Source of the DNA: CAWDVB01 sp963824105 | GTDB lineage: Bacteria; Actinomycetota; Actinomycetes; Propionibacteriales; Nocardioidaceae | NCBI GenBank assembly: GCA_963824105.1 | Contig: CAWGNN010000006.1 | Span: 434,001 to 498,000 of the forward strand | Length of the DNA stretch: 64,000 bases | Direction: 5' to 3' | In this document: in pieces, positions 8,306-16,225 of the stretch | Layout of the letters: each line of letters begins with the position of its first letter | How positions within the stretch are numbered: the first letter of the stretch is position 1 | Translations under genes and position numbers: made by a program | The notes under the pieces: model-generated | What the model was told of the DNA's origin: nothing | Seen by the model: only the letters and a program-made list of their open reading frames with translations | Databases searched by the model: none

Positions 8306-8372
8306 GCCGCTGAGTCTAGGTGCGGTCGAATTCGGGTCCGAGGACCGTTGCGCGCGCGTCACGGGCGGTCAA

Positions 8373-8378
8373 TAGGCT
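8373..8378 (+). promoter_or_regulatory. Putative -10 box (TAGGCT), leaderless SGNH hydrolase gene
   Basis: TAGGCT ends exactly 6 nt before the ATG at 8385, so the transcript should start at or within a base or two of the start codon. No ribosome-binding site precedes this ATG. Confidence 0.45.
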
Positions 8379-8384
8379 GGAAGC

Positions 8385-9383
8385 ATGAGCAAGGTCGCAG
8401 CAGCCCGCAAACTGGCGGCCGCAGCGGCGTACGGCGGCGGCGGTCTCTCCGTCCTCGGAGCGTCGCTCTACGGCGTCCTCCGAGCCGAGGCGAAGCTCGC
8501 CCGGGACCGGATCGGCATGGTCGAGCGCGAGTGGCCCGACCCGAGCGGCTGGTACGCCACCACCCGGCCCGGGCCGGCGCTGCGCGTCGCACTGCTCGGC
8601 GACTCCTCCGCCGTCGGCTACGGGTTGGAGCTGGTGGAGGACACACCGGGGGCGCGCCTGGCCACCGGCGTCGCCCGGGCCGCCGATCGGCGCGTTCACC
8701 TCAAGTCGGTCGCTGTCACGGGATCGATGACCAGCGACCTGGACGCCCAGATCACCGAGGTGATCCCCATCGAGCCACAGGTGGCAGTCATCCTCGTCGG
8801 CGCCAACGACGTCACTCACACGGTCCGCCCGGCCCAGTCGGTACGGCTGCTGAACGACGCGGTCCGCCGGCTCCGCGACGCCGGGGTCGAGGTGGTCGTC
8901 GGGACCTGCCCGGACCTCGGCACGATCGAGCCCCTCATCCCTCCGCTGCGCCAGCTGGCCCGCTCGTGGTCGCGACGGCTCGCCGCCGCCCAGACCATCG
9001 CGACCGTCGAGGCGGGTGGGCGCTCGGTGTCGCTGGGGTCGATCCTGGGACCGGAGTTCGCCCAGCGCCCGCAGCACCTCTTCGGGCCGGATCGTTTCCA
9101 TCCCTCCCGGCTCGGCTACCACAGAATGGCGGCCGCACTCCTGCCCACGGTGCTGGTGGCTCTCGGCGTTGCGCCGGAGGAGGAGATCCTCGCCACCACT
9201 GGCGAGCGGGACCGGCTGGTGTCCCTGTCGGACGCCGCCGTCGAGGCAGCCAGCCATCCGGGCACCGAGGTCGAGTCGGCACAGGCCGGCACCGGGCTCC
9301 GGGGACGCTGGGTGCTGATCCGCAGACGCAGACGCGGCCCGGATCTCGAGGCGGAAGGCCCCGAGTCCGAGCCGGTCGACTAA
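8385..9383 (+). CDS. SGNH/GDSL-family hydrolase
   Basis: A 332-residue esterase/lipase-type protein of the SGNH superfamily. Block I is ALLGDSSAVGYG (serine nucleophile, about residues 68-79), block III is VGANDV (oxyanion Asn) near 144, and block V is FHPSRLGY (catalytic Asp/His pair DRFHPS) near 238. A hydrophobic segment rich in Ala and Gly occurs at residues 8-30, which may be a signal or membrane anchor. The C-terminus is Arg-rich and variable. Members deacylate lipids or sugars; the substrate is unknown here. The gene is divergent from cbs and appears leaderless. Confidence 0.88.
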   Translation: MSKVAAARKLAAAAAYGGGGLSVLGASLYGVLRAEAKLARDRIGMVEREWPDPSGWYATTRPGPALRVALLGDSSAVGYGLELVEDTPGARLATGVARAADRRVHLKSVAVTGSMTSDLDAQITEVIPIEPQVAVILVGANDVTHTVRPAQSVRLLNDAVRRLRDAGVEVVVGTCPDLGTIEPLIPPLRQLARSWSRRLAAAQTIATVEAGGRSVSLGSILGPEFAQRPQHLFGPDRFHPSRLGYHRMAAALLPTVLVALGVAPEEEILATTGERDRLVSLSDAAVEAASHPGTEVESAQAGTGLRGRWVLIRRRRRGPDLEAEGPESEPVD

Positions 9384-9432
9384 GAGTCGGCAACCTGAGT
9401 CGCCGCTCCCCCACGGGCGTGGTGGTGGCTGC

Positions 9433-10245
9433 CTACTGGCGCAGGAACGACAGGAGCCGCAGGATCTCGATGTAGAGCCAGACCAGCGTGACGGCCAAGC
9501 CGAACGCGGCGCGCCAAGACTCCTGCTCCGGCAGCCCGGCGGCGACACCCTTCTCGACCATGTCGAAGTCGAGCAGGAGCATGAAGATACCGATCCCCAG
9601 CCCGAGCAGGCTGAAGATGAACCCGATCGGGCCGAAGCCGTTGACCCCGAGCGAGGCGCCGAAGAAGCCCAGGATCATGTCGAGGAAGATCACCCCGACG
9701 AAGCCGAACATGGCCGCGACGGTGAACTTGCGCATCCTGTCGGAGACGGTGATGTTGAAGAACTTGTACGCCGCGAGCGTGCCGATGAAGGCGGCGAAGG
9801 TGCCGACCACGGCCTGCATCACGATGCCGGGATACATGGCCTCGAAGACCTTACTCATGGCTCCGATCGCCACGCCCTCGAGCGCCGCGTACCCGATCAC
9901 CAGCGGCGGGCTGACCACCCTCTTGAACGAGTTCACCATGGCGAGCGCGAAGCCGCCGAGCGCGCCGACCAGGGTCAGCGTGTAGAGGGTACGCATCGAT
10001 GACTGCGTGATCGGACCGGTCATCACCCAGGTGATCGCCGCAGCAGCGATGATCACGCCGAGGGTGAGGGCGGTCTTCTGGACGACCGAGTCGATCGTCA
10101 TCCGGCCGGCCGTCGGCATGACGCCGGGGGTTGCGTAGGCCGAAGAGGCGGGACCGGCGCCGGCGTACATCGGGTCGCCGTACGTCGTCGTGCTCCGACC
10201 GTTGAACCCTGCCGCCTTGCGGAAGATGGGGTTACTGCTCTGCAT
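9433..10245 (-). CDS. Bax inhibitor-1/YccA-family membrane protein
   Basis: A 270-residue membrane protein of the Bax inhibitor-1 (TMBIM) superfamily in its actinobacterial YccA-like form. The N-terminal 50 residues are soluble (starting MQSSNPIFRKAAGFNG), followed by seven hydrophobic segments and the C-terminal LDFDMVEKGVAAGLPEQE region typical of this subfamily, where acidic residues form the proposed proton/calcium pH sensor. Two adjacent ATGs at 10248 and 10245 follow AAGGAG; the second has the better spacing. The role in bacteria is unclear (possible calcium leak channel or protease regulator). It stands alone, downstream of the cytochrome b operon but separated by a strong hairpin. Confidence 0.9.
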   Translation of the reverse strand: MQSSNPIFRKAAGFNGRSTTTYGDPMYAGAGPASSAYATPGVMPTAGRMTIDSVVQKTALTLGVIIAAAAITWVMTGPITQSSMRTLYTLTLVGALGGFALAMVNSFKRVVSPPLVIGYAALEGVAIGAMSKVFEAMYPGIVMQAVVGTFAAFIGTLAAYKFFNITVSDRMRKFTVAAMFGFVGVIFLDMILGFFGASLGVNGFGPIGFIFSLLGLGIGIFMLLLDFDMVEKGVAAGLPEQESWRAAFGLAVTLVWLYIEILRLLSFLRQ

Positions 10246-10567
10246 CATCACTCCTTGACCCGTGGCCCCCCTTGTCGGGGTGGCGTGCCCCCATCGTAGA
10301 CGGACCGTGGTCGGCTTCGGCCACCCGCGAGTCACATCCTCCCTGGCCGGTCCCCGAGCCAGTCCGGGGTCCGTCCCGAGAGTCAGTCCCAGGGTCGGCC
10401 CGGAGGCGACCGCTCGGGGTCGGGTGCATCACCTAGGGGGAGACAACGGCACACACGACCGCTGCGGCCAACCCCCGAAGGAGAGGGCCCGAATTGACGA
10501 GACGGCTGGGACGGACCCTCTCGGGTCCGTCCCAGCCGCAGTTCCTGTCAGTTGTGCGGGGATGCCG
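10246..10567. other. Intergenic region between cytochrome b operon and the BI-1 gene
   Basis: About 320 bp without a supported gene. It holds the perfect terminator-like hairpin at 10504-10537 and, nearer 10250-10260, the ribosome site of the BI-1 gene. Promoter boxes for that gene on the minus strand were not identified with confidence. Confidence 0.6.
10504..10537 (-). terminator. Terminator-like hairpin, 15-bp perfect stem, TCTC loop
   Basis: GGCTGGGACGGACCC (10504-10518) pairs perfectly with 10523-10537. It lies 30 bp beyond the stop of the cytochrome b C-terminal subunit gene on the minus strand. There is no following U-run, which is common for actinobacterial intrinsic terminators. Confidence 0.85.
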
Positions 10568-11500
10568 TCACCGGCGGACAGGGCTCCACTTCTTCCTCCA
10601 GATCAGCCGGTGGATCGGGATCCGACGTGGGATGTCCCGAAGCCCCGGGATGAACGGGAGCAGCATGAGCAGCAGGGTGAGCAGGGCCATCAGACCCCAG
10701 ACCAGAGCATCGGCGTTGTCCGAGGTGGCGAACGGCGGGACCTGGTACCAGAACGTGTACAGCCACATCCAGGGCTGCCCCGGGTAGTTGCCGGTCTCGT
10801 TCATCATGCCCCACTGGTCACCACCGAGGTGCCGGGCCACGGCCTCATCCTCGAGGTAGGCGCCGTCCGACAGCAGCAGGAGCGACCGCGTCGCGTCGAT
10901 GCCGTAGAAGTTGCCGGACGAGTCCAGTGCCCCCTCGAGACCACCGGACTCGGCGTAGGCGAGGAACGCCTGCGTCATGACCGGAACCGGCCCGTAGTCA
11001 CCCGAGCTGGCGTCAGGCAGGGCGCCGCCGCTGTCCATGGCTTGGCCCACGGCGTCGGCGTAGTCCGAGGCCCACTGGGTCTGCTGGTCAGCGGACGCGG
11101 AGTTCCAAGCGGTCAGTGCCGTTCCGACAGCCTGCTGGCTGGCAACACCCTGGAGCGGGCCGAGCACCAGATCTGCGGAGCTGACCGGCAGCCGGACTCC
11201 ACCCCACTTCTGCATGGGCACGCCGAGCAGGGTCTGCCCCTCTGCGGCGCTGTTGTAGGGCGGGCCGTACGTGGCGCTCGCCGACGTTCCGGCGAGCTCC
11301 TGCGCGGCGGTGCCGACGACGTCCATCGGGGCGTTCTTGGCCCAGTCGGCCATCGTCATCGACTTCTCGTCCGGCGAGGAGAACAGTCCCGCGAGGATCA
11401 GGCTGAGGACCGCGACCACGCTGAAGGCGATCACGAACTCCTTGACCAGGTCGTACGGGCGGGTCGGGAAGGAGTGTGAATCCGGGGTACGGCTTCTCAC
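10568..11500 (-). CDS. Cytochrome b C-terminal-half protein (split cytochrome b/bc-type)
   Basis: A 310-residue membrane protein resembling the C-terminal (subunit IV-like) part of cytochrome b. It begins with PTRPYDLVKEFVIAFSVVAV, the form seen just before the first helix of cytochrome b C-terminal domains, and ends with one long hydrophobic region (LVWGLMALLTLLLMLLPFIPG) and a basic tail. Between them is a roughly 190-residue soluble stretch rich in Ser, Ala, Asp and Trp, much larger than the loop of ordinary subunit IV, containing WGMMNETGNYPGQPWMWLYT near residues 229-248. It overlaps the start of the N-terminal-half gene's stop by 4 bp. Together the two genes would form a split diheme cytochrome b. 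No Rieske or cytochrome c gene is adjacent, so electron donor and acceptor are unknown. Confidence 0.75.
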   Translation of the reverse strand: MRSRTPDSHSFPTRPYDLVKEFVIAFSVVAVLSLILAGLFSSPDEKSMTMADWAKNAPMDVVGTAAQELAGTSASATYGPPYNSAAEGQTLLGVPMQKWGGVRLPVSSADLVLGPLQGVASQQAVGTALTAWNSASADQQTQWASDYADAVGQAMDSGGALPDASSGDYGPVPVMTQAFLAYAESGGLEGALDSSGNFYGIDATRSLLLLSDGAYLEDEAVARHLGGDQWGMMNETGNYPGQPWMWLYTFWYQVPPFATSDNADALVWGLMALLTLLLMLLPFIPGLRDIPRRIPIHRLIWRKKWSPVRR

Positions 11501-12129
11501 GACGCTGCCTCCTCACTGTCGATCGGGGGGACGACACCGTGACGGCGGACCAAGATGACGTGGACCACGGTGATGATGCCGACGATCAAGGGCATCAGCA
11601 CGATGTGCCACATCAGCATGGCGCCAGGGTTCAGCACGTTGAACCACGCGCCGACGCCGACGGCGTTCAGACCGTCCTTGGCCTGGGTGCTGATCCACTG
11701 CGAGTCCAGGTTGGTCTGCGACAGGTAGCCGGTGAAGGCCGTGCCGATCGAGGCCACGAAGGCCACGACTCCGGTGATCCAGGTGGCCTGGCGCCGACCG
11801 CGCCATGCGGCCATCCAGAACTTGCCCCACAGGTGGATCACCATCGACGCCATGAAGATCTCGGTGCTCCACAGGTGCACCGAGTTCACGAAGTGCCCGA
11901 GCGAGGACACGTGCCACCAGGTCACCCCACCGAAGGCGAGGATGGTGCCGGTGATCACGACCACGAACAACGAAGCCAAGGTGACGACGCCGAATACGTA
12001 GATCCAGGAGGCCACGTAGGCCGGCTGGCGATCCGGCAGCGCCTGGCCCGGGGGGACCAGTCCGGCGATGCGATCACGGAGTTTGACCGTCCAGCTGCTC
12101 GACGAGGAGGCGGCATGAGACGTACTCAC
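11497..12129 (-). CDS. Cytochrome b N-terminal-half protein (diheme, b6-like)
   Basis: A 210-residue membrane protein matching the four-helix, two-heme N-terminal domain of cytochrome b/b6. Histidine pairs sit in HFVNSVHLWSTEIFMASMVI (helix B) and in MWHIVLMPLIVGIITVVHVI with the family ending VRRHG (helix D), the spacing expected for bis-histidine heme ligation. The N-terminus has a cytoplasmic serine-rich segment. It overlaps the upstream small membrane protein by 4 bp and the downstream C-terminal-half gene by 4 bp, so all three are translationally coupled. The assignment as a heme b protein is firm; its place in a respiratory chain is inference. Confidence 0.88.
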   Translation of the reverse strand: MSTSHAASSSSSWTVKLRDRIAGLVPPGQALPDRQPAYVASWIYVFGVVTLASLFVVVITGTILAFGGVTWWHVSSLGHFVNSVHLWSTEIFMASMVIHLWGKFWMAAWRGRRQATWITGVVAFVASIGTAFTGYLSQTNLDSQWISTQAKDGLNAVGVGAWFNVLNPGAMLMWHIVLMPLIVGIITVVHVILVRRHGVVPPIDSEEAAS

Positions 12130-12305
12130 TGGCCATCACCCCCGTCGTCGTGCCCACCGGGGAACGGTAGGAAGAGGGCCAACACGAATAAAAGGATCAT
12201 CGCGAGGATGATCATGAGGTTGGTGACGCTGATGCTGATGACGCCCCAACTGATGTAGTTGCCACTGGGGTTTGCGGCCAGTCCCACGATCTGGGAAAAA
12301 TCCAT
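12126..12305 (-). CDS. Small single-helix membrane protein of the cytochrome b operon
   Basis: A 59-residue protein starting MDFSQIVGLAANPSGNYISW, with one strong transmembrane helix (VTNLMIILAMILLFVLALFL) and a C-terminal Gly/Asp/His-rich tail ending GGDGQ. It is the first gene of the three-gene cytochrome b operon and overlaps the next gene by 4 bp. I take ATG 12305 rather than a further upstream start because a TAGGGT box ends 7 nt before it. By position it is likely an accessory or assembly subunit of the cytochrome b complex; no family was recognised. Confidence 0.75.
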   Translation of the reverse strand: MDFSQIVGLAANPSGNYISWGVISISVTNLMIILAMILLFVLALFLPFPGGHDDGGDGQ

Positions 12306-12312
12306 GTTCCGA

Positions 12313-12318
12313 ACCCTA
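12313..12318 (-). promoter_or_regulatory. Putative -10 box (TAGGGT) of a leaderless cytochrome b operon
   Basis: Read on the minus strand, TAGGGT ends 7 nt before the ATG at 12305. The same hexamer sits 6 nt before the divergent ppk2 gene, so both sides of this intergenic region look leaderless. Confidence 0.5.
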
Positions 12319-12529
12319 GGGGGAGTGCTGTCCGGAATGTCAGGACTAATGGGCCCGCAGATGCCTGAGAGTTGTATAAACAAGACCTGAACGTTCAAGT
12401 GTGGAAGCTTCCAGCGCCCTCGGTAGGGCTCGGAACCACGCTGGAAAGGCTCCCAGCCCCCAGGCCCGCGCCCCCGGACGGAGCCAGCGCGGGACAGGTC
12501 GGGCTATGGGACACAGACGCGGACAGACT

Positions 12530-12535
12530 TAGGGT
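12530..12535 (+). promoter_or_regulatory. Putative -10 box (TAGGGT) of leaderless ppk2
   Basis: TAGGGT ends 6 nt before the ppk2 ATG at 12542. No Shine-Dalgarno sequence is present in the remaining six bases. Confidence 0.5.
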
Positions 12536-12541
12536 GAAGTC

Positions 12542-13405
12542 ATGAGTGATCGCATCCAGATTCCCGAGGGAGCGGATGACCCGGCCGGCCCTCCGCCTCA
12601 GCAGCTCAATCCGGCGAACTACACCAAGAAGGGCAAGCTGGCGGCCGCTGTCTACCAGGAGGAGCTGGTCCGGCTGCAGGAGCAGTTGGCCAAGCTGCAG
12701 TACTGGGTCCAACAGCAGGGCCTCAAGGTGGCAGTTGTCTTCGAGGGGCGTGGCACGGCCGGCAAGGGCGGCGCGATCCGCGCCATCACCGAGCGGCTCA
12801 ACCCGCGCACCGTGCGCGTGGCGGCGCTGCCCAAGCCGACCGAGCGCCAGCGCACCCAGTGGTACTTCGAGCGCTACGTCGAACACCTGCCGGCGGCCGG
12901 CGAGATGGTGCTGTTCGACCGCAGTTGGTACAACCGCTCCAATGTCGAGTGGGTGATGGACTACTGCACGCCCCAGGAGCATGAGGAGTTCCTACGCAGC
13001 TGCCCGGAGTTCGAGCGGATGCTGGTGCGGTCGGGGATCGTCCTGATCAAGTACTGGTTCTCGGTGTCCTACGCCGAGCAGCATCGCCGGCTCTCCGCGC
13101 GCAACAAGCAGCCGATCAAGCGCTGGAAGCTGTCCGACATGGATATCGCCGAGCACGAGCTGTTCGTGCGCTACTCGATGGCCAAGGACACGACCTTCCA
13201 ATACACCGACATCAAGCAGGCCCCCTGGTACGTCGTCCCCAGCGATGACAAGAAGGCGGCGCGCCTCAACTGCATCTCCCACCTTCTCAGCCAGTTCGAC
13301 TACCAGGACGTGACGCCTCCAGTGGTGCCGCTGCCGCAGATGCAGGACATCGCCTACGTCCGCCCTCCGATGCACGAGCAGACGTTCGTCCCTCAGCTCT
13401 TCTGA
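12542..13405 (+). CDS. ppk2: Polyphosphate kinase 2
   Basis: A 287-residue PPK2-family enzyme that transfers phosphate between polyphosphate and nucleotides (class I type, single domain, acting on NDP). Walker A reads FEGRGTAGKGGAIRA (about residues 66-80), the lid/PPK2 signature FDRSWYNRSNVEWVM is near 125-139, and the basic motif RRLSARNKQPIKRWKLSDMD near 181-200. Length is typical. The gene is divergent from the cytochrome b operon and apparently leaderless. Polyphosphate metabolism also appears at 17 kb (Ppx-like domain). Confidence 0.95.
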   Translation: MSDRIQIPEGADDPAGPPPQQLNPANYTKKGKLAAAVYQEELVRLQEQLAKLQYWVQQQGLKVAVVFEGRGTAGKGGAIRAITERLNPRTVRVAALPKPTERQRTQWYFERYVEHLPAAGEMVLFDRSWYNRSNVEWVMDYCTPQEHEEFLRSCPEFERMLVRSGIVLIKYWFSVSYAEQHRRLSARNKQPIKRWKLSDMDIAEHELFVRYSMAKDTTFQYTDIKQAPWYVVPSDDKKAARLNCISHLLSQFDYQDVTPPVVPLPQMQDIAYVRPPMHEQTFVPQLF

Positions 13406-13444
13406 TCCGCGCGTTCGTGTGCCGTGGTGCCCATGGTCGGGACA

Positions 13445-13458
13445 CCCGAGACTTCGGG
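13445..13458. terminator. Weak hairpin downstream of ppk2
   Basis: CCCGA and TCGGG form a 5-bp stem with a 4-nt loop 40 bp beyond the ppk2 stop and before the tRNA on the opposite strand. It is short and may be fortuitous. Confidence 0.3.
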
Positions 13459-13510
13459 AGCTCTTCCCATCACGTGCGGTTCCCCCAGAGTGACCCCAAG
13501 TGACCCAGAG

Positions 13511-13583
13511 TGCCCCCGGTGGGACTCGAACCCACACTGGAAGGTGTTTAAGACCTCTGCCTCTGCCATTGGGCTACGGGGGC
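13511..13583 (-). tRNA. tRNA with UAA anticodon and a class I (short variable arm) body
   Basis: A 73-nt cloverleaf on the minus strand: acceptor GCCCCCG/CGGGGGC, discriminator A, D-arm starting GCCC with a GG-containing loop, anticodon stem GAGGT/ACCTT, loop CTTAAAC giving anticodon UAA, variable loop of 5 nt (CCAGT), and a T-arm GTGGG-TTCGAGT-CCCAC. CCA is not encoded. The anticodon would read UUA (Leu), but bacterial leucine tRNAs are class II with a long variable arm, which is absent. I am sure it is tRNA-shaped; the amino acid identity is open. Confidence 0.85.
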
Positions 13584-13645
13584 AGCGCCACCCTAGCCCT
13601 CGCAGTGGGGTTTCGAGGCTCCCTTCGCGAGCACTTCGACCATCG

Positions 13646-15010
13646 TCAGGACTTGAGGTCGACTCCGTAGCGGAAGGCGTTGCGCGGGTCGGTCTCCGCC
13701 TTCACCGCTTGGACTCGCTGCCAGTCCTCGTCGGTGAAGATGTGGCTGCTGCGCTCGGCACGTTCCGGGCCGTCCATGAAGTTCGGGTAGGCGTGCCCGG
13801 TGACGTGCGGAGCGAGATCCTGGCGGAAGGCAGCCAGGTAGTCCGGCAGCAGGTCGGGAGTCTCCGGGTGGTGCGGCCCGATCACCACCAAGGTGTACGG
13901 CGACGTGGCCAGCCCCCTCGTGGCGGGTCCATCGCCGCGCTCGAGAGCCCCGCCGCAGATCCGGGCCTCGGTCTGAGTCACCCTCGGATGACCCTCCGGC
14001 GGGAAGGTCCGCGCCACCAGCACCTCGGCAACGTCGGGATCCAGCGAGGTCAGGCACTCCGACATGTTGTGCAGGGTCACCGGTCCGATCGGGTCGTTGC
14101 TGATCTTCGCGCACTCGGTCCACGGCAGCGGACCGAAGTGGTCGATCACCGGCTCCTTCTGCTGCCGGAGCCTGTCCACCAGGGCGGCCCCCTCCGACAG
14201 CGGGCCACACCAGGCGCCACGGATGATCGCGAAGGACTTCCCGCGCACGTGCTCCGGGACGGAGTCCAGGTTCGGGAAGTTCTGCAGCACGATCGCGGCG
14301 GTCATCTCCTCGGGGAGCTTCTCGCACCACGCGGCGAACATCGCGATGACCTCGTGTGCGTCCGCGGCCGGGTAGTAGAGGTTGCCTGCATACACCTCGG
14401 TCACCGGCACGAGGTGGATCGTCATCTCGGTGATCACACCGAGGGAGCCGCCGCCAGCGCCGCGAAGTGCCCAGAAGAGATCCGGGTTCTCGTCCGCGGA
14501 GGCGGTCCGGAGGACGCCGTCGGGGGTGACGACCTGGAAGCTGATGACCGACTCCGACTGGAGTCCGTGCTTGCGGCCGAGCCACCCCATCCCACCGCCG
14601 ACGGTGTAGCCGACGGCGCCGACGAACGGCGAGGAGCCATGGAGGGAGGAGAGCCCGTGCCCCTCGGTGGCCGCGATGACAGGCGCCCATTCCAGGCCGG
14701 CGCCGATCCGGGCCGTCCGGGCCTCGACATCGACCTCCAGATCGGTGAGACCGGTCGTCATGATCAACAGCCCTCCCGCGACGGAGCGGACGACGCCGTG
14801 ACCGGTGCACTGGACCCCGATGGGCAAGCGGTTCTCCGCGGCGAAGGCGACACAGGAGGCCACCTCCTCGGCGTTGTTCGGGAAGGCGACCAGCGCGGAG
14901 TGGTTGCTGTAGGAGTGGTTCCAAGGACGCGACGCCTGGACGGCCTCCTCGCCCTCGAGTACCCGGCCGCTGATGCGCGAGGACAGGGCCTCGGCCGTGA
15001 TGTCGGTCAT
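13646..15010 (-). CDS. FAD-binding oxidoreductase (VAO/BBE type)
   Basis: A 454-residue flavoprotein of the vanillyl-alcohol-oxidase/berberine-bridge family. The N-terminal FAD domain shows the conserved VQCTGHGVVRS stretch (histidine in the position often used for covalent flavinylation), VDVEARTARIGAGLEWAPV near residues 100, GSSPFVGAVGYTVGGGMGWL near 125-144, and ENPDLFWALRGAGGGSLGVI near 175. The C-terminus has the BBE element YPNFMDGPERAERS. It probably oxidises a small alcohol, sugar or phenolic, but the substrate is unknown. Of three clustered starts (GTG 15016, TTG 15013, ATG 15010), the ATG has proper spacing to AAGGAG. It lies downstream of def but 120 bp apart. Confidence 0.87.
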   Translation of the reverse strand: MTDITAEALSSRISGRVLEGEEAVQASRPWNHSYSNHSALVAFPNNAEEVASCVAFAAENRLPIGVQCTGHGVVRSVAGGLLIMTTGLTDLEVDVEARTARIGAGLEWAPVIAATEGHGLSSLHGSSPFVGAVGYTVGGGMGWLGRKHGLQSESVISFQVVTPDGVLRTASADENPDLFWALRGAGGGSLGVITEMTIHLVPVTEVYAGNLYYPAADAHEVIAMFAAWCEKLPEEMTAAIVLQNFPNLDSVPEHVRGKSFAIIRGAWCGPLSEGAALVDRLRQQKEPVIDHFGPLPWTECAKISNDPIGPVTLHNMSECLTSLDPDVAEVLVARTFPPEGHPRVTQTEARICGGALERGDGPATRGLATSPYTLVVIGPHHPETPDLLPDYLAAFRQDLAPHVTGHAYPNFMDGPERAERSSHIFTDEDWQRVQAVKAETDPRNAFRYGVDLKS

Positions 15011-15132
15011 CAACACTCCTTGCTCGGTCTACAGACGCCACGAATGGTGGTGGAGAGTCGGTTCGTCGGGTCACCCCTGGGGGTGGTGCTTCCAGTCAAC
15101 AGACCCAGTGGAGTCCTCGGCAAGCGCCCGAC

Positions 15133-15705
15133 TCACAGATAGGTCTTGCGCGGATAGATCGCGTGCGCTCCGACGACCCGATCCAGGAAGAGATACCCGT
15201 CGCAGTGATCGATCTCGTGCTGCAACGCCCGAGCCTCGAACGCGTCGGCGTCGAAGGTCACGCTCTCACCGCTTCCGGGCAGCTGGCCGGTCACGGTGAT
15301 CCGGGTCGCCCGCTTCACGTCTCCGGTCAGGTCCGGGACGCTCATGCAGCCTTCGCGGGCCTTCTCGTTGCGAGATGAGGCGACGACCTCGGCGTTGCAG
15401 AGCACCAAGGTGCCGTGGTGCGACCGGGTCTTGGGGTGCTGGCCGACATCGACACAGAAGACCTTCACACCGGCACCGACCTGAGGCGCCGCAAGGCCGA
15501 CACAGCCCGGAGAGACCCGCATGGTGGCAACCAGGTCCGCGGCGAGCCGAACGATCTCCGGGGCAGTGGGGTCGACGGTCGCTCCGTCCTCACTCAACAC
15601 GGTCGCCGGCGCGGTCACCACCTCCAGGACGGCGCCCGGCACGCCGAGATCATCCTCCGACCATCGGCCGACGACGTCGTCGACCCAGGTCTGCGCGTCG
15701 CTCAC
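15133..15705 (-). CDS. def: Peptide deformylase
   Basis: Metalloenzyme that removes the N-formyl group from nascent proteins. The 190-residue protein carries the three deformylase motifs: GCVGLAAPQVG (motif 1, about 67-77), EGCMSVPD (motif 2, Cys metal ligand; Met replaces the commoner Leu) and QHEIDHCDG (motif 3, HExxH-type). An N-terminal extension of about 30 residues precedes the catalytic domain. Its start overlaps the stop of the ACT-domain gene by 4 bp, so it is translated from the same message. Confidence 0.95.
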   Translation of the reverse strand: MSDAQTWVDDVVGRWSEDDLGVPGAVLEVVTAPATVLSEDGATVDPTAPEIVRLAADLVATMRVSPGCVGLAAPQVGAGVKVFCVDVGQHPKTRSHHGTLVLCNAEVVASSRNEKAREGCMSVPDLTGDVKRATRITVTGQLPGSGESVTFDADAFEARALQHEIDHCDGYLFLDRVVGAHAIYPRKTYL

Positions 15706-16220
15706 AGCTCCGCGGTCTCGGCGGGGGCGAGCGTGACCCGGACGCCGAGATCGGCGGCCACGCCGGAGAGCGACTCGACCAAGGCGTCGGGATCGGCGGC
15801 GACCGGCAGGTCGATCTCCGCGATGAGCAGATAGAGGTCCCCGGCGAGCCGGGTGGTCAGGTCGGTGACGTTGCCACCGACGGCGGCGACCTGGGAGACG
15901 ACTGCCGACACGATGCCAGGCCGGTCTCCGCCATGGACGGTGAGGACGTATCCGGCGCCGGTGGCTGCGGAGAGCTGCTCCGCGACGATGTCGCGGACCT
16001 CGACGGTGAGAGTGCCGTCCCCGGTCAGCGGGGCCAGCGCGGACTCGATCTGCTCGGCGCTCGCCGTACCTTCGCAGATCAGCATCATCGCGAAGTGGCC
16101 GCGGAGCAGGGTCATCGTGCTGTCCTCGAGGTTGAGCCCGAGGTCGGCGAGGGCGCGGGTCGTCTCGGCGATGATGCCGGGCCGGTCATGTCCAAGGACG
16201 GTGATGGCGTGCTGGGTCAC
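15702..16220 (-). CDS. Two-ACT-domain regulatory protein (GcvR-like)
   Basis: A 172-residue protein made of two ACT domains: residues 1-80 (ITVLGHDRPGIIAETTRALA) and about 88-165 (LTVHGGDRPGIVSAVVSQVA). This is the arrangement of the glycine-cleavage-system repressor GcvR and related proteins that sense small molecules such as glycine. No gcv gene is near, so a role in glycine regulation is only by family. GTG start at 16220 lies 5 bp after the uracil-DNA glycosylase stop; the 3' end overlaps def. Confidence 0.83.
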   Translation of the reverse strand: MTQHAITVLGHDRPGIIAETTRALADLGLNLEDSTMTLLRGHFAMMLICEGTASAEQIESALAPLTGDGTLTVEVRDIVAEQLSAATGAGYVLTVHGGDRPGIVSAVVSQVAAVGGNVTDLTTRLAGDLYLLIAEIDLPVAADPDALVESLSGVAADLGVRVTLAPAETAEL

Positions 16221-16225
16221 GCCGG

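Noticed and set aside
13511..13583. Reading the tRNA as tRNA-Lys by shifting the anticodon one base
   Set aside because: The 5-bp anticodon stem GAGGT/ACCTT fixes a 7-nt loop CTTAAAC, so the anticodon is UAA; shifting breaks the stem.
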